DNA from: Saprospiraceae bacterium UBA2329
GTDB taxonomy: Bacteria; Bacteroidota; Bacteroidia; Chitinophagales; Saprospiraceae
Direction: 5' to 3'
Length of the DNA stretch: 64,000 nucleotides
NCBI GenBank assembly: GCA_002344975.1
Contig: DDUV01000053.1
Location: 58,969-122,968, forward strand
Positions 18,220-26,426 of the stretch are shown piece by piece; position 1 is the first letter of the stretch; every line of letters starts with the position of its first letter. A program made the position numbers and the translations under genes. The notes below the pieces were generated by a model. That model searched no databases. It saw only the letters and a list, made by a program, of their open reading frames with translations, and was not told the origin of the DNA.

Positions 18220-18274
18220 TTGAATTCGCTCAATTGAGATGAGGTATCTTTGGCATTAAAATAACATGCATGTT
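18220..18274 (+). promoter_or_regulatory. Promoter and palindrome before the DUF3299/CobW pair
   Basis: TTG at 18220-18222 and TATCTTTG at 18245-18252 (spacer 22) form a -33/-7 pair. AACATGCATGTT at 18263-18274 is a perfect palindrome overlapping the start codon region, placed where a repressor could act; no regulator is assigned. Confidence 0.55.
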
Positions 18275-18773
18275 GATAACTTTGAAATGTTTGATGTTGG
18301 CGCTATTGAGCGCCGGAAGTTTAGCCGACAATAGCAGACCGGAGCAAGTTCCTGCAATGGTAAAAAAGTACGGGGAAGAAACAGATGCCTTACGCTCCGA
18401 TCCTGCTTTGAAACTTACCTGGCGCACTTTGCTCTCTATCAAATACAATCTCAAGTACTTCGAGGAGATCAAAATGGAGATGTACGCGCCGGTTTTCAGC
18501 GATACATTAAAAAAATTGGACGGCAAATTCGTAGAAGTAGAAGGTTATGTGATTCCGCTCTCCGCTACTGAATATGTGCTTTCGGCCAGCCCGTATGCGT
18601 CCTGCTTTTTTTGTGGCAAAGCAAGCCCGGCCTCGGTGATGAATCTCAGGTTTGAGAAGCCCGGAAAAAAGTACAACATGGACGCATTTGTCAAATTCCA
18701 AGGAGTTTTACAACTGAACTACGACGACCCCAATGAATTTTACTACGCGTTGGTAAATGCCAAGGAGCCATAA
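18270..18773 (+). CDS. DUF3299-like envelope protein
   Basis: The 167-residue product starts with a hydrophobic signal-like segment (MLITLKCLMLALLSAGSLA) and carries VEVEGYVIPLSATEYVLSAS followed by SCFFCGKASPAS with C112 and C115. This matches the DUF3299 pattern, periplasmic proteins of unknown function in metal or redox settings. It is flanked by two CobW genes, so a role in zinc handling is plausible. Family call moderate, function inferred only. Confidence 0.7.
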   Translation: MLITLKCLMLALLSAGSLADNSRPEQVPAMVKKYGEETDALRSDPALKLTWRTLLSIKYNLKYFEEIKMEMYAPVFSDTLKKLDGKFVEVEGYVIPLSATEYVLSASPYASCFFCGKASPASVMNLRFEKPGKKYNMDAFVKFQGVLQLNYDDPNEFYYALVNAKEP

Positions 18774-18850
18774 GAATCAGGTGTATTGTGGATGCCTGCT
18801 TGAGCAAAATGCGCGTTCGCACTGTTTCTGTGCAAAACAATAATAAATCC

Positions 18851-19900
18851 ATGAGCAACAGAATACCCGTACACATCATCAGCGGTTTTCTCGGTTCGGG
18901 CAAAACCACCTTCCTCAACCACCTCATCCGGGAGCGGCTGCCGGAGCGCATTTTTGTCATCGAAAATGAAGTGGGCGACGTCAATATTGACAGCGCGCTG
19001 GTAGTGGCCGGGGCCGAAGAAATTTCTGCCCTCAGCGCCGGCTGCCTCTGCTGCTCGCTCAACGACGACCTCCGCAACGTCCTCGAAGAAGTAAGCGCCC
19101 GCCGCAATGATTTCGACCGCTTGGTCATCGAAACCACCGGCATTGCCGATCCCGCCTCCATCGCGCAGGTGTTCCTTGGCGACCGCGTGGTAGAACGCTA
19201 TTTCGACCTCCGCAATGTGATTTGTCTGGCCGATGCGGGCTACATCGAAGACTGGCTCGAAAACACCGACGAGGCCCGCCGGCAAATCGCAGCCGCCGAT
19301 ATGGTGCTGCTCAATAAGGCCGACAAAGTGAATCCCACTTACCTCGCCACGCTGGAACAGGAACTGCGCGGCATCAACCCCTATCTGCACGTCTATACCG
19401 GAGAGCAAGGCGTTTTTCCGGTCAACGAAATCATGGATATTCAGCAAATAGCAGAAAACGGCGCCGTAGAACGCACCCGGCAGATAGACGGCGATCACCG
19501 GCACCTGCTGCACGACATCAGCACCTTCACGCTGCGTTTTTCCGAGCCTTTTCAACTCAACACCCTGGGCCACGAAATGCTGCGCTTAGTCAATTTGTAC
19601 CAACACCAGATTTACCGCATCAAGGGCGTCATTGCTACCGAGGGCAATCCCTGTCGCCTCATCCTGCAATCGGTGCGCAACACCTTAGCCCTCTCCGACG
19701 GCGCGCCCTGGGACGAAGGCGAAAGTCGCGAAAGCAAAATCGTGTTTATCGGCAAAGGCGTAGAGCGCCACATCATCGAGGGCATTTTCAAACGGCACCT
19801 CGTAGCGCCCAAGGCAGATGCGCCCGCTTCGAGATTGGCGGCCAAGCCGACGGCAGATGCGCCGAAGGGGCTGAAAAACAGCGGGATAAAGCCGGCCTGA
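18851..19900 (+). CDS. CobW/COG0523-family GTP-binding metallochaperone (second copy)
   Basis: The 349-residue paralogue has Walker A GFLGSGKT at 12-19, CLCC at 65-68, ETTGIADP and NKAD. It lacks the longer insert of the first copy and ends in an Ala/Lys/Pro-rich tail (residues about 320-349). I chose ATG at 18851, where the conserved MSNRIPVHIISGFLGSG begins, over an upstream ATG at 18788. Two CobW proteins in a row may serve different client proteins or metals. Confidence 0.92.
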   Translation: MSNRIPVHIISGFLGSGKTTFLNHLIRERLPERIFVIENEVGDVNIDSALVVAGAEEISALSAGCLCCSLNDDLRNVLEEVSARRNDFDRLVIETTGIADPASIAQVFLGDRVVERYFDLRNVICLADAGYIEDWLENTDEARRQIAAADMVLLNKADKVNPTYLATLEQELRGINPYLHVYTGEQGVFPVNEIMDIQQIAENGAVERTRQIDGDHRHLLHDISTFTLRFSEPFQLNTLGHEMLRLVNLYQHQIYRIKGVIATEGNPCRLILQSVRNTLALSDGAPWDEGESRESKIVFIGKGVERHIIEGIFKRHLVAPKADAPASRLAAKPTADAPKGLKNSGIKPA

Positions 19901-19916
19901 GATGTTTTTTTTTACC

Positions 19917-19924
19917 TACATTTG
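19917..19924 (+). promoter_or_regulatory. TAnnTTTG -7 element
   Basis: TACATTTG lies 18 bases before the ATG at 19942. The predicted transcript start falls near 19930, which favours that ATG over the one at 19933. No clear TTG is seen at the -33 distance. Confidence 0.5.
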
Positions 19925-19941
19925 CCCAAAACATGCTCAAC

Positions 19942-21405
19942 ATGAAAATTCAAATCTCCATCATTGCCCTCATGCTCTGCTCTTTATGGAGCACAGCGCA
20001 AGACTCGACGATATGGTCTTTTCGGTCCACACACCTTTCATACCGAATTGCAGACATGCAATATTTTAAAGACCACGCTTATGTGCTGAGAGTCAATTAT
20101 GACGGGTTTGTTTATGCTAAAAAAAATAAAAGCGTCATCGTTCAATTTGACCAGCGTCTCCATTACATAAAAGAGTTCAAAATCGCGCTGAATTATGAGG
20201 GCAAACGGGCGGAACCCCGCAAAATGATTGCAATTAAGGACAAGTTATACTTACTTTTTACCGGCTATAAAGACAATGAAGAACTACTTCTGCTGTATGA
20301 AATTGATCCGCAGACCCTCACTTTTCCCAATCCCCCTATTGTGCTCGGCACTGTAAGAAGCTCCCGCAGCCAAATATGGATGGCACAATCGAAAAACGGC
20401 CGGTTCTTCTCCGTGCTTACTTATTGGGGCGAAAAAGACAAAAGCACTGCTTATCTCACTTGTTATGATCATAATTTCCAACGCCAATATGAGGAAAAAA
20501 AAGACCTGGAGCTAAAGTACTACTACGCTGGTTGCAAAAAGTTGTTGGTGGACAATGAGGGCAATACATTTTCCATCATGGAAAGTCCGCCCAACTATAC
20601 GAACCCGCCTGTGCTTTGGCAAAGATACACTGAGGGTGAAAGTATTGTACACACGCTGGCTGGAAAACAGAAAGGGCTAAAAATCAGAAACTTCACAGCA
20701 ACAGCATTACACGAAATTGTACTTCTGGCAGGTTATTACACAGAGCAAGACCCAAACGACGACAGGGTAAAAGGCATCACTTTTCTGGCATACGACAAGC
20801 AAAACAAGGGCGATCACAAGCAAGTGCAGGTAGAGCTTCCCAGAGACCTGTCAAAATACACACGGCTTTCATCCATCACCAGATACAGAGAAGATGAAAA
20901 TGAAATCCCCGCGCTAACCGCCATAGACATAGCAGAGTGGGAAGGACATGGCTATTTGGTAATCGGCCAAAAGCAATATTATAAAATGGTAAGCACAGGC
21001 CGAACCGGAGACCGCTATCCTACTTATACCGATATAATTACTTTTGTTACTTTGTTGGATTACTCCTTGTCCAGAGTGAAATGGGCAGTTCCTGTATGTA
21101 AATACCATGAATCTGTGTATGAGGACCCCGGCGTTTTTGTAGGATTAAAGGAGGATAAAGTGCATGTTTTTTTCAATTCCAATGATTCAAACAATGCGAA
21201 ACACAAAGATGATCCTCCTCTCTACGGAACTGGTTTCATCCAGATGACTATAAACCCTGAAGGTAAATACAGCACCAAAGTTTTGCACAATGATCCAGAC
21301 GGGCTGAAGATTTATCCACGATTAATAAAAGTGATTGATGAGCAGTCGCTTTTTGTAGTGGCCGGCAAAACTTACAATGAAAAGTTCGGCATTATTAAAT
21401 GGTGA
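19942..21405 (+). CDS. Secreted protein of unknown function
   Basis: The 487-residue product has a signal peptide (MKIQISIIALMLCSLWSTAQ) and then a run of similar strand-rich segments about 50-60 residues long (DHAYVLRVNYDGFVYAKKNK, DKLYLLFTGYKDNEELLLLY, DKVHVFFNSNDSNNAKHKD), which suggests a beta-propeller-like fold. I do not recognise the family. Codon use is more AT-rich than in the flanking receptor and CobW genes. The next gene overlaps its end by 7 bases at most, or starts 17 bases after it. Confidence 0.7.
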   Translation: MKIQISIIALMLCSLWSTAQDSTIWSFRSTHLSYRIADMQYFKDHAYVLRVNYDGFVYAKKNKSVIVQFDQRLHYIKEFKIALNYEGKRAEPRKMIAIKDKLYLLFTGYKDNEELLLLYEIDPQTLTFPNPPIVLGTVRSSRSQIWMAQSKNGRFFSVLTYWGEKDKSTAYLTCYDHNFQRQYEEKKDLELKYYYAGCKKLLVDNEGNTFSIMESPPNYTNPPVLWQRYTEGESIVHTLAGKQKGLKIRNFTATALHEIVLLAGYYTEQDPNDDRVKGITFLAYDKQNKGDHKQVQVELPRDLSKYTRLSSITRYREDENEIPALTAIDIAEWEGHGYLVIGQKQYYKMVSTGRTGDRYPTYTDIITFVTLLDYSLSRVKWAVPVCKYHESVYEDPGVFVGLKEDKVHVFFNSNDSNNAKHKDDPPLYGTGFIQMTINPEGKYSTKVLHNDPDGLKIYPRLIKVIDEQSLFVVAGKTYNEKFGIIKW

Positions 21406-21422
21406 AATTGATAGCACCCAAA

Positions 21423-23738
21423 ATGAAAAAACACCTTCTACTCACGCTGGCGCGAGATTCCATCTCATGTTTACCACGCAAGGCGTGGTGCCTCTATCCG
21501 GCGGGTTCTACCCGCCCATCTTTACAAGCGATCCTCTTCCTCCTCATCCTCGCCACCAGCCCCGCTTTCGCGCAAATGGCCGGCGCGAGACTCCTCTGCC
21601 GCGTGGAAACCGACGACCATGCCCTCGAATTTGCCACCGTGGAACTGAGCGAACTCCGCATCGGCAGCACCACCGATAGCCTCGGCAGGGCATTTTTCGA
21701 GCAGGTTCCGCCCGGCACTTACGAGGTGGTGGCTTCTTTTGTAGGATATTTTTCTCAAAAAAAGACCATCCAACTATCGCCGGGCCAAAGTCTGGAACTC
21801 CGTTTTCATCTCACCGCCCAAACCCTGCAGGAAGTCGTCGTCACCGGCGCCCTGCGCGAAATGAGCCGCTCCGACAGCCCCATTCCGGTGGACATCATAT
21901 CGCCCCGGCTCTTCCAGCGCAATCCATCGCCCAATATCTTCGAGGCAGTGGGGATGCTCAGCGGCGTGCAGCCGGTTATCAACTGCAATGTGTGCAACAC
22001 CGGCGACATCCAGATCAACGGCATTGAGGGCGTTTACACACAAATCCTCCTCGACGGCATGCCCATCGTCAGCGGCCTCGGCACGGTGTATGGCCTCATG
22101 GGCATTCCCAACAGCCTCATCGAGCGCATCGAGGTGGTGAAAGGCCCCGCCGGCACGCTCTACGGTTCGGAAGCCATGGCCGGCCAAATCAACATCATCA
22201 CCAAAAACAGCCTCTCCGCGCCGCGTTTTTCCCTCGACCTCTTCGGCACGAGTTGGCAGGAGTTCAACCTTGACGCCGGACTGAAGTGGAATGCCGGCAA
22301 AAAAGGCGCTGCACTGCTGGGTATCAATGGGTTTTGGATGCAAAATCCGGCCGACAAAAACGCAGATGGGTTCACCGATGTAGCGCAGCAAAAACGCATT
22401 TCCATCTTCAACAAATGGCAGTGGCAGCGGCCCGGCAACCGGGTGGCGCAATTGGGTGCGCGCTATGTGCGCGAAGACCGCTGGGGCGGCCAAACCAACT
22501 GGACGCCGGCTTTTCGCGGCAGCGATGAAATCTATGGCGAGAGCATCTATACCAACCGGTTGGAGTTGTTCGGCCAATATCAGCTTCCGATAGAAGCGCC
22601 TGTTTTTGTGCAGGTTTCATACAATGTACACGATCAGGATTCCTACTACGGCGATGTGCGATACGATGCCCGGCAGGAAATCGGCTTTGTACAATCTTAC
22701 TGGGACAAAAAGTTAGGCAAACACCGCCTGTTGGCCGGCGCGGCGCTGCGGCATACCCGCTACGACGACAACTCGCCCGCTACCGAACAGGCCGAGCGCA
22801 CCCTGTTGCCAGGCGTGTTTGTGCAACACGAGTGGGAAGTAGGCGAGCACGATCACCTCTTGGGCGGATTGCGTTTGGACTGGCACCCGAAGCACGACGC
22901 GGTGTGGTCGCCCCGATTGGCATTGCACCGGCATTTGTCTGAAAATCAGGGCATCAGAGCGGGACTTGGCAGCGGGTTTCGGGTGGTGAGCCTGTTCACC
23001 GAAGACCATGCGGCCCTCAGCGGGGCGCGGGAGGTAGTCATTGCCGAGGCGTTGAACCCGGAGCGTTCCTGGAGCGGCAACCTGAATTACGAACTCAAAA
23101 TACCCGCCGAGCGCTATTTCCTCCGCTTCGATGTGTCGGCGTTTTACACCCTGTTTCTCAACCGCATCCTGCCCGACTACGACACCGACCCGCAAAAGAT
23201 CATTTATGCCAATTTGGACGGACGGGCCACTACCCGAGGCTTCACCTTACAGGCCGGCTATTCCGATGGGCTGCCGCTGCGCATAGACGCCGGCATCAGC
23301 TATATGGAGGTATTTCAACGGGATGCGGAAGGTGAAAAAACCGTGCAAATACGCGCTCCGAAATGGTCGGGCACTTTTTCGGCCAATTACACGCACGCAC
23401 CCAGCCGGCTGAGTTTTGATCTGACCGGCAACTGGTTTGGGCCGCAGCGCCTGCCCATTGTACCCAACGACTTCCGGCCGGAGTACTCGCCCTGGTTCGC
23501 TTTGGTGAATGTGCAGGTGTCGCGGAAATTTAAAAATGGCTGGGAATTGTACGGCGGCCTCAAAAACCTGCTCAATTTCGTGCCGCAGCACCCGATCCTG
23601 CGCCCTTTCGATCCATTCGACAGAACGGCAGACGACCCGCTGAGCAATCCTTTCGGCTATACGTTTGACCCTTCGTACAACTTTGCGCCTTTGCAGAGCA
23701 TCAGAGGTTTTATGGGGATGCGATGGGTGCTGAGATAA
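21423..23738 (+). CDS. TonB-dependent receptor with palindrome-bearing signal region
   Basis: The 771-residue receptor has a carboxypeptidase-regulatory-like domain (LLCRVETDDHALEFATVELS), a plug with SCNVCNT-like NCNVCNTGDIQINGIEGVYT, LLDGMPIVSG and VKGPAGTLYGSEAMAGQINI, and a barrel ending GFMGMRWVLR. The two cysteines in the plug are typical of one receptor group and could bind metal. The N-terminus is odd: the expected signal peptide, MKKHLLLTLA then ILFLLILATSPAFAQ, is split by about 26 residues encoded by DNA with two perfect palindromes (21473-21516). Function of the leader as an export signal is therefore uncertain. The upstream CobW genes make a metal ligand plausible. Confidence 0.9.
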   Translation: MKKHLLLTLARDSISCLPRKAWCLYPAGSTRPSLQAILFLLILATSPAFAQMAGARLLCRVETDDHALEFATVELSELRIGSTTDSLGRAFFEQVPPGTYEVVASFVGYFSQKKTIQLSPGQSLELRFHLTAQTLQEVVVTGALREMSRSDSPIPVDIISPRLFQRNPSPNIFEAVGMLSGVQPVINCNVCNTGDIQINGIEGVYTQILLDGMPIVSGLGTVYGLMGIPNSLIERIEVVKGPAGTLYGSEAMAGQINIITKNSLSAPRFSLDLFGTSWQEFNLDAGLKWNAGKKGAALLGINGFWMQNPADKNADGFTDVAQQKRISIFNKWQWQRPGNRVAQLGARYVREDRWGGQTNWTPAFRGSDEIYGESIYTNRLELFGQYQLPIEAPVFVQVSYNVHDQDSYYGDVRYDARQEIGFVQSYWDKKLGKHRLLAGAALRHTRYDDNSPATEQAERTLLPGVFVQHEWEVGEHDHLLGGLRLDWHPKHDAVWSPRLALHRHLSENQGIRAGLGSGFRVVSLFTEDHAALSGAREVVIAEALNPERSWSGNLNYELKIPAERYFLRFDVSAFYTLFLNRILPDYDTDPQKIIYANLDGRATTRGFTLQAGYSDGLPLRIDAGISYMEVFQRDAEGEKTVQIRAPKWSGTFSANYTHAPSRLSFDLTGNWFGPQRLPIVPNDFRPEYSPWFALVNVQVSRKFKNGWELYGGLKNLLNFVPQHPILRPFDPFDRTADDPLSNPFGYTFDPSYNFAPLQSIRGFMGMRWVLR
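21473..21516. repeat. Two tandem GC-rich palindromes inside the receptor gene
   Basis: ACCACGC-AAG-GCGTGGT (21473-21489) is identical to the intergenic palindrome at 10199-10215. GGCGGGT-TCT-ACCCGCC (21500-21516) follows at once. Together with flanking bases they form an in-frame insert in the signal-peptide region. Confidence 0.85.
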
Positions 23739-23773
23739 AGCTGAGAATTATTATTTTGGTTACTATTCAGCGC

Positions 23774-23950
23774 CCTGCAAAAAGCTGCGAGCCGCGAGCT
23801 ACGAGCCGCGAGTTTGATTTTCCAGAATGAAAAAAAACGCTCGTTTTCAGAGGGAGATTTTGAAATTTCCCCAAATGGAAAATCTAATTTCCCGACGAGT
23901 AAACAAACTCATAGCTCGTGCCACGCCCCGGCGTGGTCGTAGCTTTGGGG
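23774..23950. repeat. Composite dispersed repeat, two inverted modules
   Basis: The 33-base AGCTCGC-type module at 23783-23815 is the reverse complement of a near-identical stretch at 44913-44945. An AT-rich module (aaatttccccaaatgg, then aaaatctaatttccc) and the palindrome CCACGCC-CC-GGCGTGG at 23921-23936 follow. The block fills the gap between the receptor and YdeI-like genes. Confidence 0.75.
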
Positions 23951-23991
23951 GACCGGCTGTATAGTTACTAAAAAAGAAACCAGCACAACAA

Positions 23992-24474
23992 ATGCGAAAG
24001 TTCAAAGCAACATTGGAAATAATAGGCATCAATCCTTTTGTGTTTGTGCCGGAAAAAATTCTTGCACATATTTTTGAGCAAGCAGGTAAGGACAAAGGCT
24101 ATATCCCAATTTGCGGGACGATCAATGGAAAAGCATATATCCAAACTTTATTACGGTTCAGAGGCGAATGGAGGCTGTACATCAACATGGCCATGCTGAA
24201 AGATTCACCTAAACGTATCGGCGAAGAAATAGAAGTTACAATACAGTACGACCCTGTTGAAAGAACCTTGACGCCACATCCAGAACTTGTAAAAGCAATC
24301 AATGAAAATGAATTGGCAAAAAGCGTATTTGACACGCTGGCGCCTTCTAAACAGAAAGAAATGATCCGATATATTGCAGTTTTAAAAACAGAAAAAAGCA
24401 TCACTATCGGTATCGAAAAAATCATTGGCTTTTTGACCGGCAAAAACAAGTTTGCCGGGCGAGAGAAGCCATAA
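23992..24474 (+). CDS. YdeI/OmpD-associated family protein with DUF1905 domain
   Basis: The 160-residue protein has an N-terminal DUF1905 barrel (FKATLEIIGINPFVFVPEKI, RGEWRLYINMAMLKDS, VTIQYDP) and a C-terminal YdeI/OmpD-associated helical domain (LAKSVFDTLAPSKQKEMIRY, EKSITIGIEKIIGFL). The family has been linked to bacteriocin protection, but the biochemical role is unclear. It stands alone between two repeat or intergenic stretches. Confidence 0.82.
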   Translation: MRKFKATLEIIGINPFVFVPEKILAHIFEQAGKDKGYIPICGTINGKAYIQTLLRFRGEWRLYINMAMLKDSPKRIGEEIEVTIQYDPVERTLTPHPELVKAINENELAKSVFDTLAPSKQKEMIRYIAVLKTEKSITIGIEKIIGFLTGKNKFAGREKP

Positions 24475-24562
24475 GCAGCAGTCGCAGTATTCAGAAAGCT
24501 GCAAAATGATATTTATTAGACTGCTATATGAGCGAAATAGCAGAATGAAGGACCACCTTCGT

Positions 24563-25276
24563 TTATGCTCCGGCCAGCGCCGACACGATTTTTTGATTCA
24601 AAACATCTGTCTCCACCAAGCCGTCGCGGAGGCGAACGATACGGTGCGCGTGTTCGGCAATATCGGCTTCGTGGGTAACGAGAATAATGGTATTCCCTTG
24701 GTTATGAATCTCTTCCAATATCCCCATGATCTCGATGGAGGTTTTGGTATCCAAGTTGCCGGTGGGTTCGTCGGCCAGAATGATGGAAGGTTTGTTGACC
24801 AATGCGCGGGCGATGGCCACGCGTTGTCTTTGACCGCCCGACAGTTCGTTGGGCTTGTGATCCATGCGGTCGGCCAATCCTACCGATTTGAGCACTTCCT
24901 CGGCTCTTTCCAAACGATGAGATTTCGACATGCCGGCATACACCAAAGGCAGCGCCACATTTTCCAAAGCGGAAAGGCGGGGCAGCAGGTTGAAGGTTTG
25001 GAAAACGAATCCGATTTCTTTGTTGCGCACTTCCGCCAGCTCGCCGTCGCTCATGCTGCTCACGTTGGTGCCATTGAGCCAGTATTCGCCGGAGGTAGGC
25101 GTATCGAGGCAGCCCAGCAGGTTCATCAGTGTGGACTTGCCCGAACCCGAAGGCCCCATGAGCGCCACATATTCGTTTTTGGAAATATCAATGCTGACCG
25201 ACTGAAGTGCATTGACCTGTGTGAGGCCCATGATGTAGGTTTTCTTCAGGTCTTTGACGGAAATAACAGACGACAT
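24563..25276 (-). CDS. MacB/LolD-type ABC transporter ATPase
   Basis: The 237-residue ATPase carries Walker A GPSGSGKST, Q-loop FVFQTFNLLPRLSALENV, signature LSGGQRQRVAIARAL, Walker B ILADEPTGNLD and switch VTHE. The pattern is that of the LolCDE/MacB/FtsE subgroup, which move lipoproteins or extrude substrates mechanically. No permease is adjacent. It lies 12 bases after gatC on the same strand and is probably co-transcribed with it. Confidence 0.93.
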   Translation of the reverse strand: MSSVISVKDLKKTYIMGLTQVNALQSVSIDISKNEYVALMGPSGSGKSTLMNLLGCLDTPTSGEYWLNGTNVSSMSDGELAEVRNKEIGFVFQTFNLLPRLSALENVALPLVYAGMSKSHRLERAEEVLKSVGLADRMDHKPNELSGGQRQRVAIARALVNKPSIILADEPTGNLDTKTSIEIMGILEEIHNQGNTIILVTHEADIAEHAHRIVRLRDGLVETDVLNQKIVSALAGA

Positions 25277-25288
25277 AGTTGCAAAAGA

Positions 25289-25585
25289 TTAAAGATCAAT
25301 GACTTTGGGTACTTTAAAAAAGCTGCCGTCGGAATCGGGCGCCGAGCGCAAAGCAGCGCTTCGTTCCACCTGTCCGCTGATTTCGTCTTCCCTAAAACGG
25401 TTGACGTGCGTGTTGACGTAAGTCAGCGGCTCTACTGCGGAGGTGTCTAAACGATTCATCTGCTCTACCAACTCCAGGATATGATTGAGTTCCTGAATCA
25501 GGTGTTTGCGTTCTTCGTCGTCCAATTCCAGCTTGGCGAGCTGTTCGAGCCTCAAGATCAAATTTCCGTCTATCTGCATGGCCAT
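25289..25585 (-). CDS. gatC: Asp-tRNA(Asn)/Glu-tRNA(Gln) amidotransferase subunit C
   Basis: The 98-residue protein has the GatC pattern: LRLEQLAKLELDDEERKHLI, then ELNHILELVEQMNRLDTSAV and EPLTYVNTHVNRFREDE, ending in DGSFFKVPKVID. It stabilises the GatAB complex that amidates mischarged Glu-tRNA(Gln) or Asp-tRNA(Asn). gatA and gatB are not in the window. An internal ATG two codons later is an alternative start. The nucleoside kinase gene is divergent. Confidence 0.93.
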   Translation of the reverse strand: MAMQIDGNLILRLEQLAKLELDDEERKHLIQELNHILELVEQMNRLDTSAVEPLTYVNTHVNRFREDEISGQVERSAALRSAPDSDGSFFKVPKVIDL

Positions 25586-25684
25586 CTATTAGATGTGTGG
25601 TAATATTTTACCGTCCAAATTCCTTTTTCAGGCGGAGGGTTGTATTTTCGCCGCCAAGATACGTTTTTTTTCAACCCGATCATT

Positions 25685-26332
25685 ATGTCAACAGACACAC
25701 CCGGACATTCTAAAGTAAAACACGTCGCCATTGCCGGCAACATCGGCGCCGGTAAAACCACGCTTTGCACCCAATTGGGCAAGCAATTCGGATGGGAAGT
25801 GCATTACGAAAGCACCGACGACAACCCTTATCTGAGCGATTTTTACAACGACATGCACCGCTGGTCGTTCAATCTTCAGATTTACTTCCTCAACAGCCGA
25901 TACCGGCAAATTCTCAAAATCCTTCAGGGCGACCGCACCGTCATTCAGGATCGCACCATCTATGAGGATGCTTATATTTTTGCGCCCAACCTCCACGATA
26001 TGGGGCTGATGTCCTCGCGCGATTTCAACAATTATTTCAGCCTGTTCCGCACCATGTCTTCACAAGTACAGGCGCCCGATTTGCTCATCTACCTTCGCGC
26101 GGGCATTCCTACCTTGGTTTCGCACATTCAGTCAAGGGGCCGCGACTACGAAGGCAACATGAGCCTCGATTATCTCAAGCACCTCAACGAGCGCTACGAA
26201 AACTGGATTTCGGGCTATCAGGAGGGCCGCCTGCTCATCATCAATGCCGATGATATTGATTTTGAAACCAATGTGGAAGACCTCGGCAAAGTGGTGGATA
26301 TGGTCAATGCGGAGTTGCATGGGTTGTTTTGA
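25685..26332 (+). CDS. Deoxynucleoside kinase
   Basis: The 215-residue P-loop kinase has GNIGAGKTTL at about 18-27, the substrate-contact segment DNPYLSDFYNDMHRWSFNLQ, the RDRTIYEDAYIFA-like QDRTIYEDAYIFA, and the lid SRGRDYEGNMSLDYL. It phosphorylates deoxynucleosides for salvage into dNTPs. I chose ATG at 25685; the longer frame upstream lacks family features and holds a promoter-like TATTTTCG. A second, diverged copy is fused to folK at 35404. Confidence 0.92.
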   Translation: MSTDTPGHSKVKHVAIAGNIGAGKTTLCTQLGKQFGWEVHYESTDDNPYLSDFYNDMHRWSFNLQIYFLNSRYRQILKILQGDRTVIQDRTIYEDAYIFAPNLHDMGLMSSRDFNNYFSLFRTMSSQVQAPDLLIYLRAGIPTLVSHIQSRGRDYEGNMSLDYLKHLNERYENWISGYQEGRLLIINADDIDFETNVEDLGKVVDMVNAELHGLF

Positions 26333-26426
26333 TTTCGGATTCCGGATTTCGTATTCCGGATTTCCAATTTTGCACCGCCCACCGCCTACTATCAAATAAA
26401 AAACTCATCATCACATTACAACACTC

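Noticed and set aside
24452..25450. 332-codon frame opposite the ABC ATPase and gatC
   Set aside because: It crosses two recognised genes on the other strand and shows no family features.
26335..26370. Imperfect direct repeat ttccggattt before tyrS
   Set aside because: Short and AT-rich with no symmetry; no basis for a functional site.
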